A stretch of 64,000 bases of DNA from GCA-003244245 sp035606945 (GCA_035606945.1 DATNDR010000036.1:1-64000), one strand, 5' to 3'. Shown: positions 1 to 11,913, counted from the stretch's first letter. The notes: generated by a model not told the origin, from the letters alone. Numbers and translations: made by a program.

Positions 1-561
1 TTTTTTGGCGCTCTTCGACTGCCACGGCGTAGCCAGCTTGCCCACCAGCGGGAACCCCATCTGCTCGGCGACGCGGGAGGCCTCACCGAGCGTTTCGGGC
101 AGCGCGGCCGCCGCGCACGGCACGCCCAGCTCGCGGCACCGTTGGTAGAGCGTGTACTTGCCGGCCAGCTGGCGCGGCAGGTCGCGCGGCGGAGCGGAGA
201 ACAGAAAATACTGACGCAGGTCGCTGCCGTGCTCGGCGAGAAAGATGGCGCCGGCGTCGTCGGTGGGGATGAGCACCGACCGCCGGCCGATCCGCTCGGC
301 CAGCGTGATCAGCCCGGCGCGCACCCGCTGCACATCGTCAGGCGCCGGCCGCCAGATCCACCGACCTTGCAGGTAGCGCGATCGCGCCGCGGGCGCCAGC
401 GGGTCCTCGTGCACCCCGTACACCGGCACGCCCAGGCGTCCCAGGCTGCGGATCGCACCCAGCCCGCCGTGGTGCATCACATTGTGGTCGAGCTTGAGAA
501 TGACCGCCGGTGTGCTGGTGTCCAACCTGAGGGGAAAAGTCGGGGAAGTCGGGGAAGCCAT
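1..561 (-). CDS. ATP-grasp family ligase (N-terminal part, runs off window)
   Basis: This reading frame begins with ATG at 561, 11 bp after the stop of the upstream sugar dehydrogenase, and stays open for 187 codons to the window edge, so it is a 5' fragment. The translation has an N-terminal fold like a pre-ATP-grasp domain (a GGLGAIRSLGRLGVPVYGV stretch near residues 30-49, then a PTDDAG stretch). It then reads LAGKYTLYQRCRELGVPCA and FPLVGKLATPW, typical of the start of an ATP-grasp nucleotide-binding domain. Such proteins form carboxylate-amine or carboxylate-thiol bonds. Relatives sit in polysaccharide loci, which fits the dehydrogenase, glycosyltransferase and deacetylase nearby. The substrate cannot be inferred from this part. 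The opposite-strand frame over the same bases is a codon shadow. Confidence 0.7.
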   Translation of the reverse strand, partial: MASPTSPTFPLRLDTSTPAVILKLDHNVMHHGGLGAIRSLGRLGVPVYGVHEDPLAPAARSRYLQGRWIWRPAPDDVQRVRAGLITLAERIGRRSVLIPTDDAGAIFLAEHGSDLRQYFLFSAPPRDLPRQLAGKYTLYQRCRELGVPCAAAALPETLGEASRVAEQMGFPLVGKLATPWQSKSAKK

Positions 562-572
562 CGCGTTCGGCC

Positions 573-1880
573 TCACACCACGCTGCGATGTGCGGCGGCG
601 TCGAACAGATAGGTGGCGTCGAGCACCCGCGGGCAGTCCTGCACCCAGCTGTAGTCGGTGGCCGGGTGCACCACCTGGATGATCGCCAGTTCCCAACCGG
701 CCCCGCTGGGTGCTGCGGCATTGCTCAGCACCCGGCCCTGGGCCGTCTGGATGGTCGGCACCAGCGGGTCGTGGTACGCGACCTCGGCGCCACGTTCAGC
801 CAGCCCATCGATCAGCGGCAGCGCCGGGGACTCCCGCACATCACTGACCCCGGCCTTGTAGCTGACGCCGATCACGATCACTTTCGCGCCGTCCAGCGAT
901 CGGCCCTCGGCGGCGAGTATCTCGGCGGCCCGCTCGACGACCCGGGCCGGGCGGGCATGAATGGACTGCATCGCCTGCTCGATCAGCGGGGTGGGCCGGT
1001 GTGCGTCGCGCAGCTGCCACAGCAGGTAGTGCGGATCGCACGGGATGCAGTGCCCACCCACGCCCGGTCCGGGGAACGCGGCGAGGAAGCCGTAGGGCTT
1101 GGTGCCGGCCGCCAGGGTGACCTCGATCGGGTCCAGCCCCAGCGTGGCGCACACGTCGCTGAACTCGTTGGCCAGCGCCAGGCTGACCGCGCGGAAGATG
1201 TTCTCGTACAACTTGGTCAGCTCGGCCGCTTCCGGGGAGCTCACCAGGTACACCGAGTCGGTCAACGCCCCGATCACCCGAGCGGCCTGCACGCTGCAGC
1301 TGGTCGAGATCCCGCCCACCACGCGGGGAGTTTCGCGCTGGACGTGGTCGTGATTGCCCGGGTCGATGCGCTCCGGGCTGAAGGCAACGTAGACGTCGGT
1401 GCCCACGGTCAGGCCGCGCTGACCCAGCGGTTCGACCAGCAGCTGCCGGGTGGTGCCCACGAAGCTGGTCGAGGTCAGGATGATCGTCTGTTCCGGGTGG
1501 GCGTGCGCCACGACGGTCTGGCACGCACTGGTCAGGGCGGCGAGTTCCGGGACGTGGTGGGAGTCCACCGGGGTGGGCACACAGATGATCACCGCGTCGG
1601 CCTCGGCCAGCGCAGCGGCGTCGCTGGTCAGCCGGAAGCTGTCGTCGCTGCGTGCCTCGGCCAGCCGGGCCCGATCGAGCTCGCTGAGATCGACATCGCC
1701 GGACTCGATGGCGCGCAGCCGGTCGTCGCTGATGTCGTAACCGGTGATCTGGGATGCGCCTCCTACCAGCGCCAACGCCGTCGGCAGCCCGACGTAGCCG
1801 AGGCCCACGATCACCACCGAACCCAGCTTGGAGTGTCCGTTGCCGTTGCCCGGCCGTGGCTCTGGCATGGCGAAGGGCAC
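573..1880 (-). CDS. nucleotide-sugar dehydrogenase (UDP-glucose/UDP-ManNAc dehydrogenase family)
   Basis: An NAD-dependent four-electron dehydrogenase that oxidises a UDP-sugar to the uronic acid for extracellular polysaccharide. Near the start is the Rossmann motif VIVGLGYVGLPTALAL, then CVPTPVD and TSTSFVGTTRQL. The catalytic cysteine lies in GPGVGGHCIPCDPHYL. A C-terminal UDP-binding domain follows (VIGVSYKAGVSDVRESPAL). The GGHCIPCDP form is closer to the WecC/TviB (UDP-N-acetyl) branch than to classical UDP-glucose dehydrogenase, so the exact substrate is open. The frame is open back to ATG 1988, giving 471 residues. I prefer GTG 1880 (435 aa, GAAAG seven bases upstream) or ATG 1868, because the extra N-terminus is not family-like. 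It is followed 11 bp later by the ATP-grasp gene, so the two are probably one operon. Confidence 0.85.
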   Translation of the reverse strand: MPFAMPEPRPGNGNGHSKLGSVVIVGLGYVGLPTALALVGGASQITGYDISDDRLRAIESGDVDLSELDRARLAEARSDDSFRLTSDAAALAEADAVIICVPTPVDSHHVPELAALTSACQTVVAHAHPEQTIILTSTSFVGTTRQLLVEPLGQRGLTVGTDVYVAFSPERIDPGNHDHVQRETPRVVGGISTSCSVQAARVIGALTDSVYLVSSPEAAELTKLYENIFRAVSLALANEFSDVCATLGLDPIEVTLAAGTKPYGFLAAFPGPGVGGHCIPCDPHYLLWQLRDAHRPTPLIEQAMQSIHARPARVVERAAEILAAEGRSLDGAKVIVIGVSYKAGVSDVRESPALPLIDGLAERGAEVAYHDPLVPTIQTAQGRVLSNAAAPSGAGWELAIIQVVHPATDYSWVQDCPRVLDATYLFDAAAHRSVV

Positions 1881-2241
1881 TAAACGTCTTTCGAGGAGGC
1901 GCTCACGTCCGTTGATCGCCAGTGAAAGCCGCTGCTGCGCCACCGTGTCCCCCGACCTGTGCTCCGAGTGCCCTCCCGACGGTCGCATCAGGCGCGCGCA
2001 CGGTCCTCCGCCATAGGCGGTAGGTCACCTACGCCGTTCGACGGATCACGGTGAGTCGCCACGGCACGTCACGGTGGCGGTGCGGCCGAAATCTCGTCCT
2101 TTTGAGTTCAAGGAGACAGCTGCGCTGTCACCGCGGGCACAGCGGACGTGGTCGTGTCTCGGCATTGTCTTTGACGGACCTGCTCGTCGGTTGTGGTGCG
2201 CTCAACGAGCGCGCCAACTTACCCAAGAGGCTGTGATTCCG

Positions 2242-2829
2242 ATGACAAGCGCCACAGTCACTGACGTTTCCACTGAAACCATGAACGGCGGGGCTGACCT
2301 TCTGCTCGGCGTCAGCAAGGGGGACCCGACTTCGTGGAATGAAATTATTCGCCGATACGGCGCGCTCGTGTCCGCGACGGTGCGATCTTTTCGGCTGCAG
2401 GATGCCGATGCACGCGACGCGGTGCAGATGACCTGGTTGCGGCTGGCCGAAAACGCTCACCGGGTCCAATTCCCCGACCGGCTCGCCGGCTGGCTGGCGA
2501 CCACCGCCCGCCGCGAATGCCTCCGTATCATGCGCCAGGCCAAGGCCGGCGCAAAGCTCATCGACCTCGAGACCGTTATTGTCGCCGACAGCTCGGCGGG
2601 TCCCGAGAAGCAAGTGATCGGCGCCGAAACAACGCGGATAGTGTGGGCTCTTGTCGACGAGTTGTCCCCGCGCCAGAGGACCGTACTGCGGACGCTGTTC
2701 ACCGACCAAACCGTACGATACGCCGAAGTCGCCCGCGTCGCCGGAATTCCGCCTGGCGCGATTGGACCCACTCGCGCACGGGCCTTGCGACAGCTACGGG
2801 CCAAGCTCGACGCATACGGGCTGAATTGA
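2242..2829 (+). CDS. ECF-like RNA polymerase sigma factor
   Basis: A 195-residue sigma-70 family protein of ECF size. Region 2 lies at about residues 22-90 (LLLGVSKGDPTSWNEIIRRY, then DADARDAVQMTWLRLAENA and the GWLATTARREC ending typical of region 2.4). Region 4 is at about 130-190 (VDELSPRQRTVLRTLF followed by the helix-turn-helix YAEVARVAGIPPGAIGPTRARAL). I chose ATG 2242; AAGAGG lies at 2225-2230. The frame upstream is open to 2074 but not family-like. No anti-sigma factor gene is adjacent. It is divergent from the sugar dehydrogenase (253 bp to its longest frame) and convergent with a glycosyltransferase. Its stop codon lies at the edge of a long palindrome. The target promoters are unknown. 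Confidence 0.85.
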   Translation: MTSATVTDVSTETMNGGADLLLGVSKGDPTSWNEIIRRYGALVSATVRSFRLQDADARDAVQMTWLRLAENAHRVQFPDRLAGWLATTARRECLRIMRQAKAGAKLIDLETVIVADSSAGPEKQVIGAETTRIVWALVDELSPRQRTVLRTLFTDQTVRYAEVARVAGIPPGAIGPTRARALRQLRAKLDAYGLN

Positions 2830-2888
2830 TCACCGTTTGGGGCGATTCAGCCGTGGAGGGCACGGCTGAATCTTCCCAAACGGTGATC
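2828..2888. terminator. 61-bp palindrome between convergent genes, probable bidirectional terminator
   Basis: A 14-bp outer arm (GATCACCGTTTGGG, 2828-2841) pairs perfectly with 2875-2888. A 12-bp inner arm (2844-2855) pairs with 2861-2872 around the loop GAGGG. The stop of the sigma factor (2827-2829) and the stop of the facing glycosyltransferase (2830-2832) both fall in the left arm. No T-run follows, as is common for actinobacterial terminators. It resembles the palindrome at 36865-36934. Confidence 0.6.
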
Positions 2889-4014
2889 CCCCCATGGCGA
2901 TCCCACAATGGTGATCACTGTGCAGCTGGGCGGTGATGGTGGCGAGTTGCTCGTGGGTGCGCCGCACGTCGAAAGCGTGCGCGGCCCGGGCCGCGGCACG
3001 TCCTTCGGCAGCCCGCAGGTCGGGTTCGGTGAGCCGCCGGGCCAGAGCTTCCGCCAATGCGTGGGCGTCACCGGCCGGGACTCGCACGCCCACCCCGGCG
3101 GTGACCGCTTCGGCCAGGCCGGGGATGTCCGTGACCACCACGGGGCAACCGCTGGCCAGTGCCTCGAGCAGGGTCAGTGACAAGCCTTCCCAGCGCGACG
3201 GCAGGACCATCACGTCAGCCGCCGCGTACCAGCACCGCGGATCGGTGACCGGCGGCATGAAACGCACGCCGGGCGGCGCGCAGGCGCGCAGGGCAGGCAG
3301 CGCCTCACCGTCGCCGACGATGCACAGCTGCGCCGCCGGGCATCGAGGCCGCAGCCGGGGCCATGCCGCGAGCAGCACGTCCTGGCCCTTCTGCCGGGTG
3401 ATCCGGCCGAGACACACCGCCAGCGGCGCCTCTCGATCGATGCCCAGCCGATCCCGGGCAGCGGCTCGGGCCGGCCCGTCGACCGGCCGGAAGCTGGCGA
3501 GATCGACGCCATTGCGGACGACGAGGTGGCGGGTGCCCACTCGCCGGCGGCGGGCCGCAGCGGCCTCGCCCTCGCCGACGCACACCAGCAGGTGCGTCCA
3601 GCGTGCGGCCAGGCGTTCCCAGGCCAGCGCGCCGCAGGCGGTCGCCCCTCGAGCGGCCAGCCATGACCAGCCGTGCGGTTGGAACAGGGTTGGGCGGCTG
3701 CCGCGCACTGCCAGCCGCCCCGCCAGGCCCGCCTTCGCCGAGTGCAGGTGCACCACGTCGGGCGCCACCGCGCTGATCAGCCGGCGCAGCCGCCCGGTCT
3801 CGGACACCGTGTGCAGGCTGGGCGAACGGGTCGCGGGCCAGTGCACGCGCGGTATCCCGCGCTCTGCCAAGGCAGTGGCGAGCTGCCCGCCGGCCGGGCA
3901 GGCGACGGTGACCCGCCATCCTCGGGACAACTGGTCGGCGGCCACCCCCGCGACGTACCCGGCGACCCCGGCCTCGGTGGGCTGGGCCGCGTGCAACACG
4001 CTCAGCGGGGTCAT
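2830..4014 (-). CDS. glycosyltransferase family 4
   Basis: A GT-B retaining glycosyltransferase of 394 residues. It has an N-terminal acceptor domain (VLHAAQPTEAGVAGYVAGVA at the start, DVVHLHSAKAGLAGRLA), the donor-binding GRITRQKGQDVLLAAW, and the signature EGLSLTLLEALASGCPVVVTDIPG with the E-x7-E pair. It transfers a sugar from an activated donor to a growing polysaccharide or lipid carrier at the cytoplasmic face. ATG 4014 overlaps the stop of the deacetylase gene (ATGA), so the two are translationally coupled. The frame is open further upstream, but that part lies inside the deacetylase. The last 15 or so residues are encoded by the palindrome at 2828-2888, an odd tail that probably was added with the terminator. 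Confidence 0.88.
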   Translation of the reverse strand: MTPLSVLHAAQPTEAGVAGYVAGVAADQLSRGWRVTVACPAGGQLATALAERGIPRVHWPATRSPSLHTVSETGRLRRLISAVAPDVVHLHSAKAGLAGRLAVRGSRPTLFQPHGWSWLAARGATACGALAWERLAARWTHLLVCVGEGEAAAARRRRVGTRHLVVRNGVDLASFRPVDGPARAAARDRLGIDREAPLAVCLGRITRQKGQDVLLAAWPRLRPRCPAAQLCIVGDGEALPALRACAPPGVRFMPPVTDPRCWYAAADVMVLPSRWEGLSLTLLEALASGCPVVVTDIPGLAEAVTAGVGVRVPAGDAHALAEALARRLTEPDLRAAEGRAAARAAHAFDVRRTHEQLATITAQLHSDHHCGIAMGGSPFGKIQPCPPRLNRPKR

Positions 4015-4781
4015 CGGCGGTGATAACGCTGCCGGTACCACTTGGCGCGCAACCGCAGCGCACCGTCCCGGTCCCCGATATAGGTGCGCGGCAGGGCGTG
4101 CAGGCCGGTCAGCGGTGAGCGCCAAATGGCGCAGCCGTAGTGGTAACCGGCCGCGCGTACGGCGTCCACGGCCAGCGCGTTGAGGTGCCCGTAGGGGTAA
4201 CAGAAACCGGTGACCTGTTCCCCGGTCAGGTCCTCCAAAATGGTTCGGCTCTCGGATACCTCACCGATGAGGTCGCAGGGCGACGTCAGCGATACATGCC
4301 GCCTGGAGTGCGAGCCGATCTCCATTCCGAGCTGGGCCACCTGACGGATCTGGTCGATCGTCATCAGGGGCTTGCGGGGACCCGCCCCGTCCCAGGTGTT
4401 GGACCCGCCGAGCAGGTCGGTGATCACGAACACGGTCGCGGTGAAGCCGAAGCGGGCCAGCGCGGGTACCACGTGCTCGCCGAAGTCGACGTACCCATCG
4501 TCGAAGGTGAGCCCGACCAGGCCCCGGTCGGTGCCGGCCCGCCGGGCCGCCAGCAGCTCCCGCATCGAGGTGCCCCGCAGCCCGCGCCGGTGCAGCCAGC
4601 CCAGCTGCTGTTCGAACCGTGCGGGGTGCACCGTCACCAGGTACGGGTCCTGCTCGTAAGGCGCCACCGAGTGGTACATCAACACCGCCGGCAGGCGGCT
4701 GCCACCGAGCCGGTCAGCCCCCTTTTCTGGGCCCTCGTCGGGGAACCCACCAGAGCTGATGTCGTGGATTGCTTCACTCAT
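4011..4781 (-). CDS. polysaccharide deacetylase (NodB-like, CE4)
   Basis: A 256-residue NodB-homology hydrolase that removes acetyl groups from N-acetylated sugars. Visible motifs are VLMYHSVAP, the metal-binding TFDDGYVDF (both Asp present), HSRRH (the two His ligands, in GSHSRRHVSL), and FCYPYGHLN. No signal peptide or membrane helix is evident, so it may act on lipid-linked intermediates in the cytoplasm or leave by another route. It is translationally coupled to the following glycosyltransferase by an ATGA overlap. With the dehydrogenase and ATP-grasp genes 2 kb away, this suggests an envelope or capsular polysaccharide locus. No clear ribosome binding site precedes ATG 4781. Confidence 0.87.
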   Translation of the reverse strand: MSEAIHDISSGGFPDEGPEKGADRLGGSRLPAVLMYHSVAPYEQDPYLVTVHPARFEQQLGWLHRRGLRGTSMRELLAARRAGTDRGLVGLTFDDGYVDFGEHVVPALARFGFTATVFVITDLLGGSNTWDGAGPRKPLMTIDQIRQVAQLGMEIGSHSRRHVSLTSPCDLIGEVSESRTILEDLTGEQVTGFCYPYGHLNALAVDAVRAAGYHYGCAIWRSPLTGLHALPRTYIGDRDGALRLRAKWYRQRYHRR

Positions 4782-4795
4782 GGTGTGAGCCGACG

Positions 4796-5554
4796 CTACG
4801 GTCCGGCGCGCAAGAGCGGCTCCTGCGCCGGGATGACGAGGGGTACGTCCAATGCAGGAGGCAGGCTGTTGCGCTCCTGGCGCAGCGCGTCGCGCGCCAG
4901 GGTGACCGCCTCGAGCCGGCTGTGCACGCCCAGCTTCGCGAAGATCTTGTTCGTGTGGGTCCGCACGGTGTGCGCCGAGACCCCGAGCTCATCGGCGATC
5001 TCCGCGGGCCCGCGGCCCCGCGCCAGGCACAGCAGCACGTCACGTTCCCGCGGGGTCAGCACCTCCAGCGGTCCGTCCCGGCGCTGCGCCCGCCCGACAT
5101 CGGCCCGCAATTCTCCGAGCACATGACCCAGCTGGTCGGGGGGAAAGCAGGCGTGTCCCTGGCTGGCGCAGCGCAACGCGTGGGTGAGGACGTCGATGGA
5201 AGACTCTTTCGACACCCAACCATCGGCTCCCGCCCGCGCTGCCTGTACCACCTGAGCAGGGTCGTGGCTCGCGGTGAGCACCACGAATCGTGCGGCGGGC
5301 CAGGCGGTGCGGAACATCGCGAGCAGTGCGGCGGCGTCGTGCGCCATCTCCATGGTAATAACGTCCGGGCGCAGTAGGGCGGCCAGCCCGCCGGGGTCCG
5401 GATCGCGCATCGTGCAGTGCCCGACCACCACGATGTCTGGTTCCGTCGACAGCTTGGCTGCGAGCGCCTCGATCAGCAACTGCTGGTCGTCGACCAGCAG
5501 CACCCGGACCGGGATCACACCGCGAACCGTGCTCAGCGGTTTGGTCCCCGTCAC
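4796..5554 (-). CDS. LuxR-family response regulator with Glu at the phospho-acceptor site
   Basis: A 252-residue regulator. It has an N-terminal receiver domain (VRVLLVDDQQLLIEALAA; ARFVVLTASH; GADGWVSKESS) and a C-terminal LuxR helix-turn-helix (LTPRERDVLLCLARG; EIADELGVSAHTVRTHTNKIFAKLGVHSR). Where active receivers read PDVVLMD, this one reads PDVITMEM, so the phospho-accepting Asp appears to be Glu. The acidic pocket DD and the switch Thr and Lys remain. It is probably phosphorylation-independent or constitutively active. GTG 5554 has GAGGACG upstream and lies 2 bp after the stop of the preceding regulator, forming a two-gene operon. No histidine kinase is nearby. Confidence 0.82.
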   Translation of the reverse strand: MTGTKPLSTVRGVIPVRVLLVDDQQLLIEALAAKLSTEPDIVVVGHCTMRDPDPGGLAALLRPDVITMEMAHDAAALLAMFRTAWPAARFVVLTASHDPAQVVQAARAGADGWVSKESSIDVLTHALRCASQGHACFPPDQLGHVLGELRADVGRAQRRDGPLEVLTPRERDVLLCLARGRGPAEIADELGVSAHTVRTHTNKIFAKLGVHSRLEAVTLARDALRQERNSLPPALDVPLVIPAQEPLLRAGP

Positions 5555-5556
5555 GG

Positions 5557-6279
5557 CTAGCCCGTCCTCGTGCGGCTCTCCGCACCGCGCTGGTCGTGAT
5601 CGACGAGGTCGTAGCGCACCGCGAAGGTCGCGGCCTCGAGCCGGGAGTGCACTCCGAGTTTGGTCAGCAGCGCCTGCACGTGACTTCGTACCGTGGTGGT
5701 CGACACGCCGAGCCGAAGCGTCATGGCTGGGGTGTCGAGTCCTTCGACGAGTAGCGCGAGGCATTCTCGTTCGCGAGCGGTCAGGTGAGCCGCCAGCCGG
5801 CGTGCCTCTGAGACATCGGATCGTGCCGTGCTCGCTCGCGGTGCATCCAGCACCACTGCGCCGTCGATGACCCGCTCCAGCGCGTTCACCAGCTTGCGGA
5901 CACCGCTGGTCTTGTGCAGGTATCCGGCGGCACCTAATCGGACGGCCTGGCGCGTCGCCTCGGCATCACGGTCTGCTGCGAGGACGAGGATCCGCGTCGC
6001 CGGGCTCACCGCATTGATAAGGCCGATCGCGCTGACCCCGTCGCCATCGGAAAAACGCCGGGCCAGCAGGCAAATGTCGGGCTGGTGATGACGGATCGCC
6101 TCAATCGTCCCGGCGAGGCTGCGGGCCACCGCCGGGACTCGGAATCCCTGGCTGGTCAGCACCGACACCAGCGATTCCACGAACACCGCGTGATCGTCGC
6201 CAAGCACAATACTTTTTGTCTCGGATCTACCGGATTGTCCGAATCCGCCAGCCCCCCCAGCGGCCGTCAATATCCCCAC
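5557..6279 (-). CDS. LuxR-family response regulator lacking the phospho-acceptor Asp
   Basis: A paralogue of the downstream regulator. The receiver-like domain (SIVLGDDHAVFVESLVSVL; TRILVLAADRD; AAGYLHKTSG) is followed by a LuxR helix-turn-helix (LTARERECLALLVEG; MTLRLGVSTTTVRSHVQALL). At the acceptor site it reads PDICLLARRFSDG, with Ala in place of Asp, so it should not be phosphorylated. The start is uncertain. The frame is open to ATG 6336, but those first codons are AT-rich and include two TTA codons, unlike the rest of the window. I therefore place the start at GTG 6279, with TTG 6270 as an alternative. Confidence 0.75.
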   Translation of the reverse strand: MGILTAAGGAGGFGQSGRSETKSIVLGDDHAVFVESLVSVLTSQGFRVPAVARSLAGTIEAIRHHQPDICLLARRFSDGDGVSAIGLINAVSPATRILVLAADRDAEATRQAVRLGAAGYLHKTSGVRKLVNALERVIDGAVVLDAPRASTARSDVSEARRLAAHLTARERECLALLVEGLDTPAMTLRLGVSTTTVRSHVQALLTKLGVHSRLEAATFAVRYDLVDHDQRGAESRTRTG

Positions 6280-6589
6280 CCCACAGTTTAAAGTATTTCT
6301 GGTCGGATAATCATCGCCACAAAATAAGCCGCACATTAACGATTACCGAATTCAGCATACAACGCGCCGTTGCTCCACGATTACCGATTTCGTCCGTCCC
6401 CGGCACGTAACCTGCTCTTCAAGGACTACCAACCCGCCCCGGCGCTGCCGCAAACCGCTACCAACCCTGCGTGATCGGACGAGGAGGCCGGTCGGTATCG
6501 TGGTGTGCACGACCCCTCTGCGCTCGGTCGGCGTCCCGGTAGGGGTCTGTTCTGCGTCAAGGACATCTGTGTCTGAAAGGTCCACCACG
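6280..6589. other. divergent intergenic region between the regulator pair and mfd
   Basis: I see no gene here. The part from about 6280 to 6400 is markedly AT-richer than its surroundings and probably holds the promoter of the leftward regulator operon. Positions 6417-6435 carry one copy of the dispersed motif CTTCAAGGACTACCAACCC, and a second partial copy (GCTACCAACCCTGCG) starts near 6457. GAAAGG at 6575-6580 is the likely ribosome binding site of mfd. Confidence 0.5.
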
Positions 6590-10183
<3,594 letters not shown>

Positions 10184-10288
10184 GGTTACTTTCCGACGAC
10201 GTTGCCGGTGTTCTGTCTGCGGCGGTCATTCGCCCGCCTCGAGCAGGCTGGCAGCGGTTTTCGAACACAATGGGGACGGCTGGTTTCA

Positions 10289-10783
10289 GTGCGATGTATT
10301 GGGGTGGCGCTCGGATTGCTGGCGGCTGGCTGTGGTGCTACTGCTTCCCCCACAGTGATCGACTCCAGCCGGGTTGATATGTGCACCATTCTCTCCGATG
10401 CGGAGCTGAGCCAGCTCAGTATCACGCCGGACACCCGCACGAGGGTGGACCGTGAGGGTTCGGTCGGCTGCGAGTGGGCGGGTAAGCCATTCCTGTTGAG
10501 CTTGGAACGCGACAGGCAGCCCCTGGTCTCCTACCGCGCTCGCCCGCGTGGTCCGGCATTCATCAGCTATGCGGAGAATACGGTGAATGATCGGCCCGGA
10601 GCGCGGTTCAGAGCGGACCGCGACGGCACGGACTGCGAGCAGCTCATGGACGGCGGATCCGTCTCGCTGGTGGTGAGCGTGACGCCCACAGTCACCCACA
10701 ACGGCCCGCCGGTCGATTCGTGCGCCGAAGCACTGCGGATTGCCCGCATGATCGAGCCTCGACTGCCTAAAACGGGCAACTGA
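10289..10783 (+). CDS. DUF3558 lipoprotein
   Basis: A 164-residue exported protein. A hydrophobic leader ends in the lipobox LLAAGC, so the mature protein should begin with an acylated Cys. The mature part shows the DUF3558 pattern: DMCTILSDAELSQL, GCEWAG, and a late DSCAEALRIARMIEPRLP with paired cysteines. The function of this family is not established. It is abundant in Pseudonocardiales and mycobacteria. The protein at 12889-13401 is a clear paralogue with the same length and cysteine pattern. I place the start at GTG 10289, next to the leader; the frame extends to 10202. It opens the secretion-substrate island between mfd and mazG. Confidence 0.82.
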   Translation: MRCIGVALGLLAAGCGATASPTVIDSSRVDMCTILSDAELSQLSITPDTRTRVDREGSVGCEWAGKPFLLSLERDRQPLVSYRARPRGPAFISYAENTVNDRPGARFRADRDGTDCEQLMDGGSVSLVVSVTPTVTHNGPPVDSCAEALRIARMIEPRLPKTGN

Positions 10784-10794
10784 ACTGCTGCGAC

Positions 10795-11598
10795 TTAGCT
10801 GGCGGCCCCGGACAGGGCTCGGGAGATGGGCGAAGCTCCGACCGAATGCTGCGCGTCCAGGGTGCCCTGGAGCATCTTGATGACCACACCGAGGTGGTGC
10901 ACCAGCGGCAGCAGAGCGGTGATCGTCTTGTGCAGCTTGAGCAGCAGCTGCGCGATCTCGGCGGCCTGCTTCGCGATCGCCATGGTGGCCTGCTCGGCCA
11001 CCACCGGCGTCGCGACTCCCACAGTGGCGGCCTCTTCGGTGAGCCAGGCGATCAGGTTACCGACGAGTTGGGCGATCCATTCCCGGATCTTGTCGCGGAC
11101 CGCGTCGACGATCTGACCGCCCAGCGTGATGGCAGCTCCGATGGCGTCGGCCGCGGTGGCCATGGCCTCGAACAGGTAGCCGGTGTCGGTGGCGCGGCGC
11201 CGGTAGGCGTCGGCGGCCGGGCCCTGCCAGCTGGTGAGGTCGCCGGACACCGCGTGCACGTAGTCGCGCCGCGCGGCGGTGACCGCATCGGCGATGTTGC
11301 CCCACGTCTGCGCATGCGCGGTGATCACATCGGGGTTGCCGGCCAGCCAGTCCAGCGGCTTGGACAGCGCCTCGACATGTTCGAACAACCAGTCGACGCC
11401 CCAACCCAGCAGCGCCCCGGCCGGGTTGTCGAGGTAGTTGACGTAGCCCACGCCTACCGACAGCGCGTCGATCCCCGCATCGATCCACTCGCCGTCTTTG
11501 ATCGCCTCGCCGCACCCGGACGCCGAGTCGAGGATCCCGATCCCGGCGTAGGAAGTGCTGTCGTGCTTCTCCTCGGCGATCAGTGGATTGTCCGGCAC
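10795..11598 (-). CDS. WXG100-like/PPE-like type VII secretion substrate
   Basis: A 267-residue helical protein without a signal peptide. The central LTSWQGPAADAYRRRATDTGYLF matches the W-x-G turn followed by the YxxxD/E-type region of type VII (ESX) substrates. A long alanine- and isoleucine-rich helical region follows. Related actinobacterial proteins are annotated as WXG100 family type VII secretion targets. GTG 11598 directly abuts the TAA stop of the 104-residue gene upstream, so it is the last gene of a three-gene leftward operon with the YbaB-like and EspC-like proteins. No secretion-apparatus gene lies in the window, so the machine must be encoded elsewhere. Confidence 0.75.
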   Translation of the reverse strand: MPDNPLIAEEKHDSTSYAGIGILDSASGCGEAIKDGEWIDAGIDALSVGVGYVNYLDNPAGALLGWGVDWLFEHVEALSKPLDWLAGNPDVITAHAQTWGNIADAVTAARRDYVHAVSGDLTSWQGPAADAYRRRATDTGYLFEAMATAADAIGAAITLGGQIVDAVRDKIREWIAQLVGNLIAWLTEEAATVGVATPVVAEQATMAIAKQAAEIAQLLLKLHKTITALLPLVHHLGVVIKMLQGTLDAQHSVGASPISRALSGAAS

Positions 11599-11913
11599 TT
11601 ACCGCACCTCCCCGGCGCGCCGCAACGCCAGCTCGTTGGCTTCGTCGACGGCTGCGTAATCCCGCGCGGTCGCCCGGATCCCGCCTGCCGCGCTGCTGAG
11701 ACGCTTCGCGCAGGCAGTCAGCGCGAACGCCGCTAGCTCCTGCAGCGGATTGATCATCACCGTCAGGTCCACGCAGAGCGCCCCGTAGGTGTTCGACGGC
11801 AAGCTCATCTGCTGTCCCGCGGTCGCCGCCTGCGCCACCTGGTCGGCGATGCGGTCGACTCTCCCGGCGTGCGCCGTCAGCGCCTCGGTGAGGACCTCGT
11901 ACTCCTCGGTCAT
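11599..11913 (-). CDS. ESX-type small helical secretion target (EspC-like)
   Basis: A 104-residue, Ala-rich, all-helical protein of the kind found next to PPE-like and EspG genes. It reads LTEALTAHAGRVDRIADQVAQA at the start and NTYGALC in the middle, and ends with GIRATARDYAAVDEANELALRRAGE. The conserved G-x-x-x-x-A-x-x-Y-x-x-x-D/E pattern near the end resembles the general type VII export motif YxxxD/E. Its ATG shares one base with the stop of the YbaB-like gene (TGATG), and its stop abuts the next start, so all three are translationally coupled. It probably forms a heterodimer with the 267-residue partner; that is an inference. Confidence 0.68.
   Translation of the reverse strand: MTEEYEVLTEALTAHAGRVDRIADQVAQAATAGQQMSLPSNTYGALCVDLTVMINPLQELAAFALTACAKRLSSAAGGIRATARDYAAVDEANELALRRAGEVR

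Noticed and set aside
142..612. Rightward frame at the left edge
   Set aside because: The leftward frame carries ATP-grasp-like sequence and continues beyond the window; this one is Arg/His-rich and without domain.
588..1883. Rightward frame opposite the nucleotide-sugar dehydrogenase
   Set aside because: Antisense shadow; no domain, composition skewed to Gly, Arg, His and Gln.
1905..2004. Short leader frame with GTG and GGAGG upstream of the sugar dehydrogenase
   Set aside because: A GTG five bases after GGAGG opens a frame of about 31 codons in another phase. It is too short and unconserved to support; it may only reflect the true dehydrogenase ribosome binding site.
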